Below, one piece after another: positions 8,172-16,465 of a stretch of 64,000 bases of DNA (position 1 is the stretch's first letter; the number at the start of each line of letters is the position of its first letter). Location of the stretch: assembly GCF_002917925.1 (NCBI RefSeq), contig NZ_PPFE01000003.1, forward strand, positions 310,001 to 374,000, in the 5' to 3' direction. Source of the stretch: Roseovarius confluentis (GTDB taxonomy: Bacteria; Pseudomonadota; Alphaproteobacteria; Rhodobacterales; Rhodobacteraceae). Under the pieces are notes generated by a model. It was given only the letters and a program-made list of their open reading frames with translations, was not told where the DNA came from and ran no database searches. The translations under genes and the position numbers were made by a program.

Positions 8172-9749
8172 TCAGTCGGCATACAGGTGGTCGGTTTGCG
8201 CAACCTCTAGCGCCTTGTCGGGCGCGATATCAAGGAAGCGGGCGATGAGGTCGGCGTTATCCTCGGGGTCGTTGGATTGTTTCATGATGCTGTGATTCTC
8301 GAACTCGGCGTCGCGGATGCGATCGGATTCGAAGTTGATGTCGCCGCGGATCGTGGGCAGCAGGCGTTCCAGCGTTTCCCTGGGCGTCTGGGTGCCGGCC
8401 AGCCCGACGCGGCGGGCATGGCCGGCCAAGTAGGCGTCGGAGAACTCGCACTGGATTTCCAGAAGTTTGGTGGTGGAGCGGTCGTTGCAAAAATCCTCGA
8501 GCAGGTCGATATTGCCGGGATCCATGCAGACGATCAGGCGGTCGGTCTCGAAATAGTCGAACAGCATCCGCATAAGCGCCCGGCGGTGGCGGGTGCGTTT
8601 GCCCAGCGTCGCCTGGATGCCGCCCAGGTCGGGCAGGTGGGTGTTTTCCTCGTTGAAGAGGTATTCGATGGCCGGCACGTTCGTGACCTGGCGGATGGTG
8701 TCGATCATCCGCTTGGCGACGTGCCACTTCTTGCAGATGATGATCATGAGCTCGCGTTCGCGCCCCAGCGTGCTTTCGGTTTCCCAGAAGCGCAGGGCGA
8801 AGCGGCGTCCTATGCGGCCGCGGCCGGTCAGGAACTTGAAGAGGCTGCGCCCCTCATCGGAAATGTTGAAGCGGGCGTCTTCATCGGCGTAAAGCGCGCC
8901 GAGGCGGGTTTTGAGCTCGGTCGCTTCGGAGCTTATCTTGCGGGCAAAGAGGGCGTCCTGGCTGAGCAGCAGGTCGTAGTGGTCGTTGTAGAAGGTCACC
9001 GGCATGCCGTAATCGGTGAACATCAGGAAGGTCAGGGTCTGGGTCCGGATCTCGCTTTCCGGGACGAGATGGCGCACGAGGGTCTGAAAGAAGGTCTCGT
9101 CGGGAATCCAGGTGGTGCGGAAGAAACGCATCACGTCGCGGCGCTTGCGGGTGAAATCGAGAATCCACTCGATGGTGCGGCGGCGCAGGCACCACCACTG
9201 GCTGCCGATCTGGATTTGCAGGTCGGCGGGGATCTCGCGGGTGAGGCGCAGCTTTTTCTGGATGTTGAACGAGGCGTAGAACAGCCGGCTATGACTCCGT
9301 TCGTTGAAGAAATGGCGGTAGATCAGCCGCTCTTCCTTCATGCCGGTCTTGATCCAGTCGGATGCAAAATAGTCGAAGCTTTCGATGTAATCGACATCGT
9401 GGGCGTCGAGAAAATCGTGGGCGTAGCGCGCCGACTTGATGGCGGCGCAGTCACCCGACAGCATGTAGAAATGGGTGGCGCGGGGGAACGCGTCGACCGC
9501 GGCCTCGATGGCGTGGAGCGTGGCCTGCACCAACGACCACTCGCCCCAGCCGCACTTGATGCGCTTGCGGGCGAAAGTGACGTTCGGGTTGTCGGCCAGC
9601 GCCGCGCGGATCTTGCGGTAATGTTCGGGCTTGGCGCGGGCGTCGAAGTGGATCGACATATAGTCGCCCGCCGCAGTCAGCATGTTCGCCTGTCCGATGA
9701 TCGCATCGGGGTCCTTGTGGCACAGCAGAATGAAGGCGATCCTGGCCAT
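8172..9749 (-). CDS. GT14-type (core-2/I-branching) glycosyltransferase with DUF5928
   Basis: A 525-residue protein. The first ~290 residues match the beta-1,6-N-acetylglucosaminyltransferase (core-2/I-branching, GT14) fold: MARIAFILLCHKDP, MSIHFDARAKPEHY, HFYMLSGDCAAIKS and IGSQWWCLRR. The remaining ~230 residues correspond to DUF5928, found fused to this transferase in Roseobacter-group bacteria. No transmembrane segment is evident, so it probably works at the cytoplasmic face on a surface glycan. It is divergent from a sulfotransferase gene 150 bp away, which suggests a sulfated or otherwise decorated extracellular polysaccharide. The acceptor and product are unknown. Confidence 0.85.
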   Translation of the reverse strand: MARIAFILLCHKDPDAIIGQANMLTAAGDYMSIHFDARAKPEHYRKIRAALADNPNVTFARKRIKCGWGEWSLVQATLHAIEAAVDAFPRATHFYMLSGDCAAIKSARYAHDFLDAHDVDYIESFDYFASDWIKTGMKEERLIYRHFFNERSHSRLFYASFNIQKKLRLTREIPADLQIQIGSQWWCLRRRTIEWILDFTRKRRDVMRFFRTTWIPDETFFQTLVRHLVPESEIRTQTLTFLMFTDYGMPVTFYNDHYDLLLSQDALFARKISSEATELKTRLGALYADEDARFNISDEGRSLFKFLTGRGRIGRRFALRFWETESTLGRERELMIIICKKWHVAKRMIDTIRQVTNVPAIEYLFNEENTHLPDLGGIQATLGKRTRHRRALMRMLFDYFETDRLIVCMDPGNIDLLEDFCNDRSTTKLLEIQCEFSDAYLAGHARRVGLAGTQTPRETLERLLPTIRGDINFESDRIRDAEFENHSIMKQSNDPEDNADLIARFLDIAPDKALEVAQTDHLYAD

Positions 9750-9899
9750 AGGCGAAACGATTTACCTGCTCTTTCGTCAATTGTTTATAGTGATAGAGAT
9801 GAACAGCCGTTGAATAAACAGGCTTTCGTTGGTTTTTTTAACGGGCTAAACACGAATTGACCCAAGAAGAACCAGGACAACGGGGTTGGAGGCAGGCAA

Positions 9900-10718
9900 A
9901 TGGGCTTTCCCGGTACATGGATGACGGAAAGCGAGAGCATGGTCTATCGCGTGGTGCCGAAATGCGCCTGCTCAACCATTGGGCAGATCATGTACTACTC
10001 GGACCATGGTGAATTCTTTGACGGTGACATCCACGATGCGACCGAAGGTTTGCACAAGTGGGCCCGCGACGAAAGCCAGCCCTTGATCAAGGCGAACGTC
10101 AAGACGCATACGTCCTATGCCTTTACCTGCGTGCGCAACCCCTACACGCGCATCCTGTCGTCCTTTTTCGACAAGATCTGCGGCATCCAGCGCAACGGCA
10201 AGCGCTATCGCGGCAAGCTGGTACCGCTGTTGATCCAGAAATACGGCATCGAGGTTGGCGGCGAGGACGGCAAGCAGGAATTCGACCAGATCAAGAGTTT
10301 CCGCCGGTTCCTGCTGTTCACGCGCGACACCATCCGCTGGAAACGCCCGATGGAGCCGGACATCCACTGGTCGTCGATGGCGGGGCACGTTTCGACCTTC
10401 ATCGTCAATGGCGGCACGTATGACAGGATCTTCTGGACGGAATCGTTCAACGACGGGATGGCGGATGTCCTGAAGGCGACGAAGACGCCGAACAAGGTGG
10501 ACCTAAAAGAGATCCCGCGTTTCAACGAGAGCGAGGGCCACGGGCCGAAACGGGCGCACCCGGTCGAGGATTATTTCGACGACCTGTCGATGCACCTGGT
10601 GAAAGAGATCTATCACCGGGATTTCGAGCTGTTCAAATACGATTTCGACGATCCGTCGAACAAGATGCCCATCGGCGAGATCGACCTGGACGAGGTACAC
10701 GCCAAGCTGGGCGAGTAG
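9900..10718 (+). CDS. Sulfotransferase family protein
   Basis: A 272-residue PAPS-dependent sulfotransferase-like protein. The 5'-phosphosulfate-binding loop is RVVPKCACSTIG at about 18-28, and the 3'-phosphate motif is CVRNPYTRILSSFFDKI at about 76-92. Both resemble carbohydrate sulfotransferases of the type 2 family. GGAGG lies 8 bases before the start at 9900. It is divergent from the GT14/DUF5928 glycosyltransferase gene, and the two probably act on the same cell-surface glycan. The intergenic space of 150 bp is AT-rich and likely carries both promoters. The substrate is inferred, not shown. Confidence 0.85.
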   Translation: MGFPGTWMTESESMVYRVVPKCACSTIGQIMYYSDHGEFFDGDIHDATEGLHKWARDESQPLIKANVKTHTSYAFTCVRNPYTRILSSFFDKICGIQRNGKRYRGKLVPLLIQKYGIEVGGEDGKQEFDQIKSFRRFLLFTRDTIRWKRPMEPDIHWSSMAGHVSTFIVNGGTYDRIFWTESFNDGMADVLKATKTPNKVDLKEIPRFNESEGHGPKRAHPVEDYFDDLSMHLVKEIYHRDFELFKYDFDDPSNKMPIGEIDLDEVHAKLGE

Positions 10719-10834
10719 GCGGAGTGCGCGGGCCGCGCACGCTCGCTTGTCTCGTCGTCGTGCCTCCTCCTCGGGCATGTGGCAGTCGCGACGCTCTCGT
10801 CCGGCCATCGGCAAGACTGAGAGCGCGGTGATTT

Positions 10835-10855
10835 GAGTATTTAGGCAAGAAAAAG
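10835..10855 (-). repeat. Dispersed intergenic element, copy 2
   Basis: On the minus strand CTTTTTCTTGCCTAAATACTC; one base shorter than copies 1, 3 and 4. It faces copy 3, about 150 bp away. Confidence 0.6.
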
Positions 10856-11005
10856 CCGCGAACGTTTTCTTAACGATGCCTCGTCATGATCGTGGTGCGG
10901 TACAGGCTGGAGAGCCGATGACCGTGCAAGGAAAAGCCGCGTCCGGGTTTCGGGTCTGCATCGGCGCCGCGCCGAACGACGCCCGACCCGGACGCGCATC
11001 CACGG

Positions 11006-11027
11006 CTTTTTCTTGCCTCAAATACTC
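11006..11027 (+). repeat. Dispersed intergenic element, copy 3
   Basis: CTTTTTCTTGCCTCAAATACTC, inverted relative to copy 2. Both are followed by AAAT, so the similarity extends beyond the core. Confidence 0.6.
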
Positions 11028-11141
11028 AAATGGTCCGACGCGGACCATTCGCACCGACGCGGATCAACCGCGCCGCTCGTCGGAACCTAAGCGGAAAATC
11101 CCATTTTCCGACCCATTTTCTTTGAACGAAAATGGCGCCGG

Positions 11142-12128
11142 TCAGATCAGCCCTTCAGCCTTGAAAAGCGCTTTCACATCGGTTTCCGGGCGAGCGCCGT
11201 AGTGGCTGATCACTTCGGCCCCGGCGATGCAACCCATGCGGCCGGCCACGTCCAGCGAGGCGCCGGTCGCAAGACCGTAAAGGAAGCCCGCTGCAAACTG
11301 GTCGCCCGCGCCGGTCGTGTCGACGGGCGTGATAGAAGCCACCGGCACGGTCACGGTTTCGTCGCCGCGCACGATCACCACGTCATGGCCAGAGCGGGTG
11401 CAGACGATCAGGCCGCTTTCAGCCGCGGCCTGTTCCAACGCGGCACCCAGGTCTTCGGTCTCGTAGAGGGCGCACCATTCGTGCTCGTTGCCGATGACGT
11501 AGTCAAGCTCGGTCACCAGCTTGCGGAAATCGGCGCGGTGCCGGTCGACGCAGAACGGGTCCGACAGGGTGATGCCGGCCATGCCACCCGCCTCGCGGCA
11601 GGCGCGGGCGGCGGCGAGGAAGGCGGCCTTGCCCTTGTCCTTGTCGAACAGGTAGCCCTCGAGAAACAGCAGCCCGGCGCCGCCCGCGACGGTCTCGTCG
11701 ACATCGTCGGGGCCGAGTTCGGTGGAGATGCCAAGGTAAGTGTTCATCGACCGCTCGCCGTCGGGCGACACGAAGATCATTGACCGGGAGGTCGGCAGTT
11801 CGCCGTCGCTTGCGGGCGCGTTGACGAAATCGACGCCGACATCTGCCATCTCGCGGGCGTAATCATGACCCAGCGCATCATCCGAGACCCGGCCGATGAA
11901 GGCGGCGCCGAGGCCCAGCGCGCCCAGTCCGGCGATTGTATTGGCGACCGAGCCGCCGGCCATTTGGGTGCGGTTCTGCATGTTGTCGTAAAGGTGTTCG
12001 GCTCGATCCTGTTCGATCAGTTGCATGATGCCTTTTTCGATGCCCATGCGGGACAGAAACCCGTCATCGGCTTGCGAGATGACATCGACGACGGCGTTAC
12101 CGATGCCGACAGCTTGGTACTTGGTCAC
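11142..12128 (-). CDS. Adenosine kinase (PfkB family)
   Basis: A 328-residue PfkB/ribokinase-fold kinase. It begins YQAVGIGNAVVDVISQ, carries the substrate-binding GGSVANT motif, and has the catalytic motif PVDTTGAGDQFAAGFLYG near residue 270, where the Asp is the general base. The overall pattern is that of bacterial adenosine kinases, which phosphorylate adenosine (salvage) rather than sugars, but the exact nucleoside or sugar substrate is inferred. Its start overlaps the end of the nth gene by four bases, so the two are probably coupled. Confidence 0.85.
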   Translation of the reverse strand: MTKYQAVGIGNAVVDVISQADDGFLSRMGIEKGIMQLIEQDRAEHLYDNMQNRTQMAGGSVANTIAGLGALGLGAAFIGRVSDDALGHDYAREMADVGVDFVNAPASDGELPTSRSMIFVSPDGERSMNTYLGISTELGPDDVDETVAGGAGLLFLEGYLFDKDKGKAAFLAAARACREAGGMAGITLSDPFCVDRHRADFRKLVTELDYVIGNEHEWCALYETEDLGAALEQAAAESGLIVCTRSGHDVVIVRGDETVTVPVASITPVDTTGAGDQFAAGFLYGLATGASLDVAGRMGCIAGAEVISHYGARPETDVKALFKAEGLI

Positions 12129-12769
12129 AGTCTTTTTTCCTCGAATTGGCAGAGTTCACGGATGATGCAGGTCTGGCACATCGGGGCGCGGGCCTTGCAG
12201 TGGTAGCGTCCGTGCAGGATAAGCCAGTGGTGGGCGTGCTGCTGGAAGTCCACCGGCACGTTGTCTTCGATGGCGCGCTCGACGGCGTCCACGTCCTTGC
12301 CCGGCGCGATGCCGGTGCGGTTGGCTACGCGGAAGATATGGGTGTCGACCGCTTGCGCGGGATAGCTCCACCACATGTTCAGCACCACGTTGGCGGTCTT
12401 GCGCCCCACGCCCGGGAGCGATTGCAGCGCGGCGCGCGAATTGGGCACCTGGCCGTCGTACTTGTCGATCAGGATGCGCGACAGCTTCATCACGTTCTTG
12501 GCCTTGTTGCGGTAAAGGCCGATCGTCTTGATGTGTTCGATCAGCTCTTCCTCACCCAGAGCCAGCATCTTTTCAGGTGTGTCGGCGATCTTGAACAGCT
12601 CGCGCGTGGCGCGGTTGACGCCGGCATCGGTGGCCTGCGCAGAAAGGGCGACGGCGACGAGAAGCGTGTAGGCGTTCACGTGGTCGAGTTCGCCCTTTGG
12701 CTCTGCGGAGGCTTCCTGAAACCGGGTGAATATCTCGCGGATCGTTTTGTAGTCGAGTTGCTTGGCCAT
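12125..12769 (-). CDS. nth: Endonuclease III
   Basis: A 214-residue bifunctional DNA glycosylase/AP lyase that removes oxidised pyrimidines. The helix-hairpin-helix LPGVGRKTA is at 118-126 with the catalytic Lys124, and the catalytic Asp is D142 in AVDTHIFRVANR. The 4Fe-4S loop is complete at Cys191, 198, 201 and 207 (spacing C-X6-C-X2-C-X5-C). The start at 12769 matches the family; an upstream in-frame start adds 24 unrelated residues. It is divergent from the Ada-like repair gene and overlaps the adenosine kinase start. Confidence 0.96.
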   Translation of the reverse strand: MAKQLDYKTIREIFTRFQEASAEPKGELDHVNAYTLLVAVALSAQATDAGVNRATRELFKIADTPEKMLALGEEELIEHIKTIGLYRNKAKNVMKLSRILIDKYDGQVPNSRAALQSLPGVGRKTANVVLNMWWSYPAQAVDTHIFRVANRTGIAPGKDVDAVERAIEDNVPVDFQQHAHHWLILHGRYHCKARAPMCQTCIIRELCQFEEKRL

Positions 12770-12866
12770 GGCTGTCCTTGTGCCCGCTTTGGGGCGGATG
12801 CGCAACATTCGGGTCGCCGAGGGGCGAGCGTGCGCGTACATTCATTGCATTGAATGGAGACGACAC

Positions 12867-13730
12867 ATGAACGCCGGGATCAACACCGAAATCCGCGATG
12901 GGTATCATTTCAACGTCATGCGCCGGGCCATCGACCTGATTGACGCGGGCGGGGCGGGCGTCAGCCTGTCGGATCTGGCACGCGGCATGAATATGAGCCC
13001 GTCGCATTTTCAGCGGTTGTTCACGCAGTGGGTGGGCGTCAGCCCGAAGCGGTATCAGCAATACCTCGCCCTGGGGCAGGCCAAGGATCTGCTGGCCGAG
13101 CGGTTCACCACGCTGGACACGGCACATGAGCTGGGGCTGTCGGGGACGGGGCGGCTACATGATCTTTTCCTGCGGTGGGAGGCGATGAGCCCCGGCGAGT
13201 TCGCGCGGCGGGGCGCGGGGATGAAGATCTATTGGGGATGGTTCGACAGCCCGTTCGGTTTGGCACTGGTCATGGGCACGGAGAAGGGCATATGCGGTAT
13301 CGGGTTCGCCAGCGAAACCGGCGAAGAGGCGGCGATGGCGGACATGATTTCCCGCTGGCCCAACGCGGAATTCGTGGAAGATCCGATGATGCTGCGCCCG
13401 TGGGTGTTGCAAGCCTTCGGTGCGGGCGGCCAGGCGGGCGATAAAGTGCCGCTGTACATGATCGGCGCGCCCTTTCAGATCAAGGTGTGGGAGGCGCTTA
13501 TGCAGATCCCGTCGGGCCATGTGACAACCTATTCGGAAATCGCGCAATCCATCGGCAATCCGCGGGCCGTACGCTCTGTTGGGACGGCGGTGGGGCGTAA
13601 CCCGGTCAGTTTCCTGATCCCGTGCCACAGGGCGCTGCGCAAATCGGGCGGTCTGGGCGGCTATCACTGGGGACTGCCGGTGAAACGGGCGATCCTGGCA
13701 TGGGAAAGTGCGCGGGTCGAGGCCGGGTGA
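12867..13730 (+). CDS. Ada-like O6-methylguanine-DNA methyltransferase with AraC HTH
   Basis: A 287-residue protein. An AraC-type helix-turn-helix region (about 12-112, with LSDLARGMNMSPSHFQRLF) is joined to a complete O6-alkylguanine-DNA alkyltransferase domain (about 120-285). The acceptor cysteine is C253 in FLIPCHRAL. The N-terminal zinc/methyl-phosphotriester domain of E. coli Ada is missing, so classic self-activation through that domain is not expected. GGAGA lies 7 bases before the start at 12867. It is divergent from nth, 97 bp away, forming a small DNA-repair locus. Confidence 0.92.
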   Translation: MNAGINTEIRDGYHFNVMRRAIDLIDAGGAGVSLSDLARGMNMSPSHFQRLFTQWVGVSPKRYQQYLALGQAKDLLAERFTTLDTAHELGLSGTGRLHDLFLRWEAMSPGEFARRGAGMKIYWGWFDSPFGLALVMGTEKGICGIGFASETGEEAAMADMISRWPNAEFVEDPMMLRPWVLQAFGAGGQAGDKVPLYMIGAPFQIKVWEALMQIPSGHVTTYSEIAQSIGNPRAVRSVGTAVGRNPVSFLIPCHRALRKSGGLGGYHWGLPVKRAILAWESARVEAG

Positions 13731-13917
13731 GCCCTTTTTCTGGGCAGAAAATTGGGCCGGGAATGCGCATTTCCGGCCGGTTTCGTGGCGTGGGGAAAGG
13801 CCGTTCTGGGCGGATCCTCGCCGAATTCCCCGCAGAATATGCTTGGGCATTGGCCGAAAATTGCTTAGAATCGCGATCAGACCCGGCAAACGGGCGTTTG
13901 GAACATGAGGCATCAGG

Positions 13918-14589
13918 ATGAGCATTTCACACAAAACAGTCACTATCATTGCAGGTCTGTCGATGTTGGGGGCCACGGCCTGTACCAGCCCGGCCTACCT
14001 CGACGACACCGCCGTTGACCGGAACCAGAAGGCCAAGCAAGGCGCACTGCTGGGCGGGCTGCTGGGTGCGGGCGCGGGGGCGCTCGTGGCCGACAAGAAG
14101 GTCAAGGGCGCGCTGATCGGCGGCGCCGTCGGCGCGGCGGGCGGTGCCGTGGCCGGCAACATGCTGGACCGGCAGGAAGCCGAACTGCGCAACAACATTG
14201 GCAACGACAATGTCGATATCCAGAACACCGGCGACCGCCTGATCGTGACGCTGCCGCAGGATATCCTGTTTGACGTGGACAGCGCAGCGGTGCGTCCGGG
14301 CCTGCGCAGCGATCTGTCCGCGGTGGCGCAGAACCTTCAGAATTATCCCGACAGCCGGGTACAGATCGTCGGCCATACGGACAATTCCGGCGGTGCCGAA
14401 CATAACCAGGACCTGTCCGAGCGGCGCGCGAATGCCGTGGCGGACGTGCTGATGAACGGTGGCGTTGCCTTCAGCCGGATCGACGCGTTCGGCCGCGGCG
14501 AAGATGCGCCGGTGGCCTCGAACCTGACCGAGGACGGCAAGGCGCAGAACCGGCGGGTGGAAATCGTCATCCTGCCCAACGCGGCCTGA
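13918..14589 (+). CDS. OmpA-family lipoprotein with glycine zipper (YiaD-like)
   Basis: A 223-residue envelope protein with a lipoprotein signal (lipobox GATAC, Cys22). A glycine-zipper segment follows at about 42-82 (GALLGGLLGAGAGALV, GGAVGAAGGAVAG). An OmpA/MotB peptidoglycan-binding domain spans about 105-220 (DILFDVDSAAVRPGL, IVGHTDNSGG, NRRVEIVI). This is the architecture of YiaD-type lipoproteins, which sit in the outer membrane and hold peptidoglycan. A strong terminator follows. Confidence 0.92.
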   Translation: MSISHKTVTIIAGLSMLGATACTSPAYLDDTAVDRNQKAKQGALLGGLLGAGAGALVADKKVKGALIGGAVGAAGGAVAGNMLDRQEAELRNNIGNDNVDIQNTGDRLIVTLPQDILFDVDSAAVRPGLRSDLSAVAQNLQNYPDSRVQIVGHTDNSGGAEHNQDLSERRANAVADVLMNGGVAFSRIDAFGRGEDAPVASNLTEDGKAQNRRVEIVILPNAA

Positions 14590-14598
14590 CGCCGGCGA

Positions 14599-14619
14599 AG
14601 ATTATTCGCAGAATAATCT
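14599..14619. repeat. Perfect 9-bp inverted repeat after the OmpA-type gene
   Basis: AGATTATTC and GAATAATCT separated by GCA. It is AT-rich in a GC-rich setting and lies directly after the stop codon, just before the main terminator. It could be an RNA hairpin or a protein-binding site. Confidence 0.55.
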
Positions 14620-14631
14620 GGCGCTGAAACG

Positions 14632-14664
14632 AAACGCCCCGCCGGAGGACCCGGCGGGGCGTTT
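14632..14664. terminator. Bidirectional terminator between OmpA-type gene and tpa
   Basis: A 14-bp perfect stem (AAACGCCCCGCCGG with its complement) and a 5-nt loop. The A and T tails on either side let it end transcription from both convergent genes. Confidence 0.85.
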
Positions 14665-14682
14665 GCGTTGCAAGCGTTGCGT

Positions 14683-16068
14683 TCAACCGAAGACGCGCCC
14701 CAGGGCCTCGTCGACCGAGGCGACGATCTGGTCGATGTCGTCCTTGGTCGAAATGAGCGCGGGCGAGAAGCACAGCGTGTTGTTGAAGCCCGGGATTGAG
14801 CGGTTGGTCACACCGATGATCGTGCCCTGCGCCATGCAGTCGGCGACGACGGCCTGTGCCTGTTTCTCGGGCACCGGTTCCTTGCTGGCGCGGTCTGACA
14901 CAAGCTCTGCCCCGAGGAAGAGGCCCTTGCCGCGGACCTGCCCGATGACGGCATGCTTGTCGGCCAGCGCGTTCAGTTGATCCATCATGTAGTCGCCCAT
15001 CTTCGTGGTGTTTTCCAGCAGGCCTTCCTCTTCGATGATGGCGACGTTTTCCAGCGCCGCGGCGGGGCCGGCGGTGCAGCCGCCAAAGGTGGAAATGTCG
15101 CGGAAGTAGTTGAGCGGGTCCTCGATGTCGTCCTTGAACATGTCGAAGACTTTCTCGTTGGTCACGCAGCACGCAATGGCGGCATAGCCCGAGGCGACGC
15201 CCTTGGCCATGGTCACGAAATCGGGCTCGACCCCGTAGTGCTGGTAGCCGAACCAGTGGGTCCCAGTGCGGCCCACGCCACAGACGACTTCGTCGATATG
15301 CAGCAGGATATCGTATTTGCGGCAGATCTCCTGCACGCGGGGCCAGTAGCCCTCGGGCGGGGTGATGACGCCGCCGCCGGCGGTGACGGGCTCAAGGCAG
15401 AGCGCGCCGACGGTGTCGGGCCCTTCGGCAAGGATGACTTCCTCGATCGCGTTGGCGGCGGCGATGCCGTACTCCTCGCCGGTCAGGTCCCATTGCGCGC
15501 GGTATTCAAGGCAGTGCGGCACGCGCACGAAACCGGGTGCGAAGGGGCCGTACTGCGCGTTGCGCTCGTCCTGACCGCCCGCCGACATCGTGCCGATGGT
15601 CGAGCCGTGATAGTCGCGCTCGCGGTAGAGGATCTTGTATTTCTTGCCGCCATAGCGCTTGTGCGCGATCTGCCGGACCATCTTGAAGGCTTTCTCGTTC
15701 GCCTCGGAGCCGGAATTGGTGAAATAGACGCGGCTCATGCCCGGCATCTTGGAAATCAGCTTTTCCGAGAACATCGCGCCGGGGATCGAGCCGGCGGAGC
15801 CCGCGAAATAGGGCAGCTTGATCAGCTGGTCGCGAATGGCGTTGGCAATGCGTTCGCGGCCGTAGCCTACGTTCACCGTCCAGACACCGCCGGATACGGC
15901 GTCTATGTGTTCCTTGCCGTGCTGGTCCCAGACGCGCATGCCCTTGCCCTCGACGATGATCTTGGGGGCGCCGGTCTGAAACGGCTGGTGTTGAATCAGG
16001 TGGTGCCAGACATGGGCGCGGTCGGCGTCCACGACTTTTTCGATATCGTTCAGCAGGTTGCCATCCAT
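14683..16068 (-). CDS. tpa: Taurine-pyruvate aminotransferase
   Basis: A 461-residue class III PLP aminotransferase. It strongly resembles Tpa in the segments HVWHHLIQHQPF, DAVSGGVWTVNVGYGRE and LPYFAGSAGSIPG. The PLP lysine is K289 in FVTMAKGVASGY, with the pyridine-nitrogen Asp in HIDEV at 258-262. Tpa moves the amino group of taurine to pyruvate, giving sulfoacetaldehyde and alanine. The start at 16068 has GGAG 7 bases upstream. It is divergent from tauABC, which supports the taurine assignment. No sulfoacetaldehyde acetyltransferase (xsc) or tauR is in the window. Confidence 0.9.
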   Translation of the reverse strand: MDGNLLNDIEKVVDADRAHVWHHLIQHQPFQTGAPKIIVEGKGMRVWDQHGKEHIDAVSGGVWTVNVGYGRERIANAIRDQLIKLPYFAGSAGSIPGAMFSEKLISKMPGMSRVYFTNSGSEANEKAFKMVRQIAHKRYGGKKYKILYRERDYHGSTIGTMSAGGQDERNAQYGPFAPGFVRVPHCLEYRAQWDLTGEEYGIAAANAIEEVILAEGPDTVGALCLEPVTAGGGVITPPEGYWPRVQEICRKYDILLHIDEVVCGVGRTGTHWFGYQHYGVEPDFVTMAKGVASGYAAIACCVTNEKVFDMFKDDIEDPLNYFRDISTFGGCTAGPAAALENVAIIEEEGLLENTTKMGDYMMDQLNALADKHAVIGQVRGKGLFLGAELVSDRASKEPVPEKQAQAVVADCMAQGTIIGVTNRSIPGFNNTLCFSPALISTKDDIDQIVASVDEALGRVFG

Positions 16069-16190
16069 CGGAAACTCCATCAGGTCAAGCCCGGCACGGT
16101 GGCCGGGGGCGCAGAAGTGCACAGCGGTGCCATTGGCGTATAATCAGCCTCGAATCCGGTTCTGTCGATAGGGCCAACTGGGCTCATTGT

Positions 16191-16200
16191 TTAAGTCCAG
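16191..16200 (-). promoter_or_regulatory. Possible TauR-binding repeat in the tpa-tauA divergent region
   Basis: On the minus strand the sequence is CTGGACTTAA. This equals the repeat that, as I recall, TauR binds upstream of tpa in Rhodobacter capsulatus. A weaker copy (CCGGCCATTA, 6 of 10 matches) lies directly 5' in the same orientation. The site is about 125 bp from the tpa start. The whole 16069-16465 gap holds no gene and is likely the shared control region of tpa and tauABC. Confidence 0.5.
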
Positions 16201-16465
16201 TAATGGCCGGTTTGCCCCCGGTAATCCGGTGATTTGGTGCTATTCTGCTGATTTCTGAGACGGTTTTTCCGAAACTTCGGTTCGGAAAGGTGGAAGAAGC
16301 CCTGTTTGCCAGACAAAATCATTGATCGGAATCGTAAATTCGGCTCGGATGAGGCCGCATCTGCCATCGGGGCAGCGCGGCGGAAAAGTTTCTGCCGTGT
16401 GGACAAAGGCCCCGGCAAGGATGGCGCGACATAAAAGAAACGAAACTCCAGGGAGACAAGAACCT

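Larger units (their letters stand above)
10719..11141. other. Intergenic region with two facing copies of the dispersed element
   Basis: About 420 bp between the convergent sulfotransferase and adenosine kinase genes, without a credible gene. It holds two copies of the dispersed element in opposite orientation (10835-10855 and 11006-11027). Short related segments lie inside the pair: AAAAGCCGCG occurs at both 10852 and about 10933. The arrangement could fold into a long imperfect hairpin or act as a transcription end for both genes. Confidence 0.5.
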
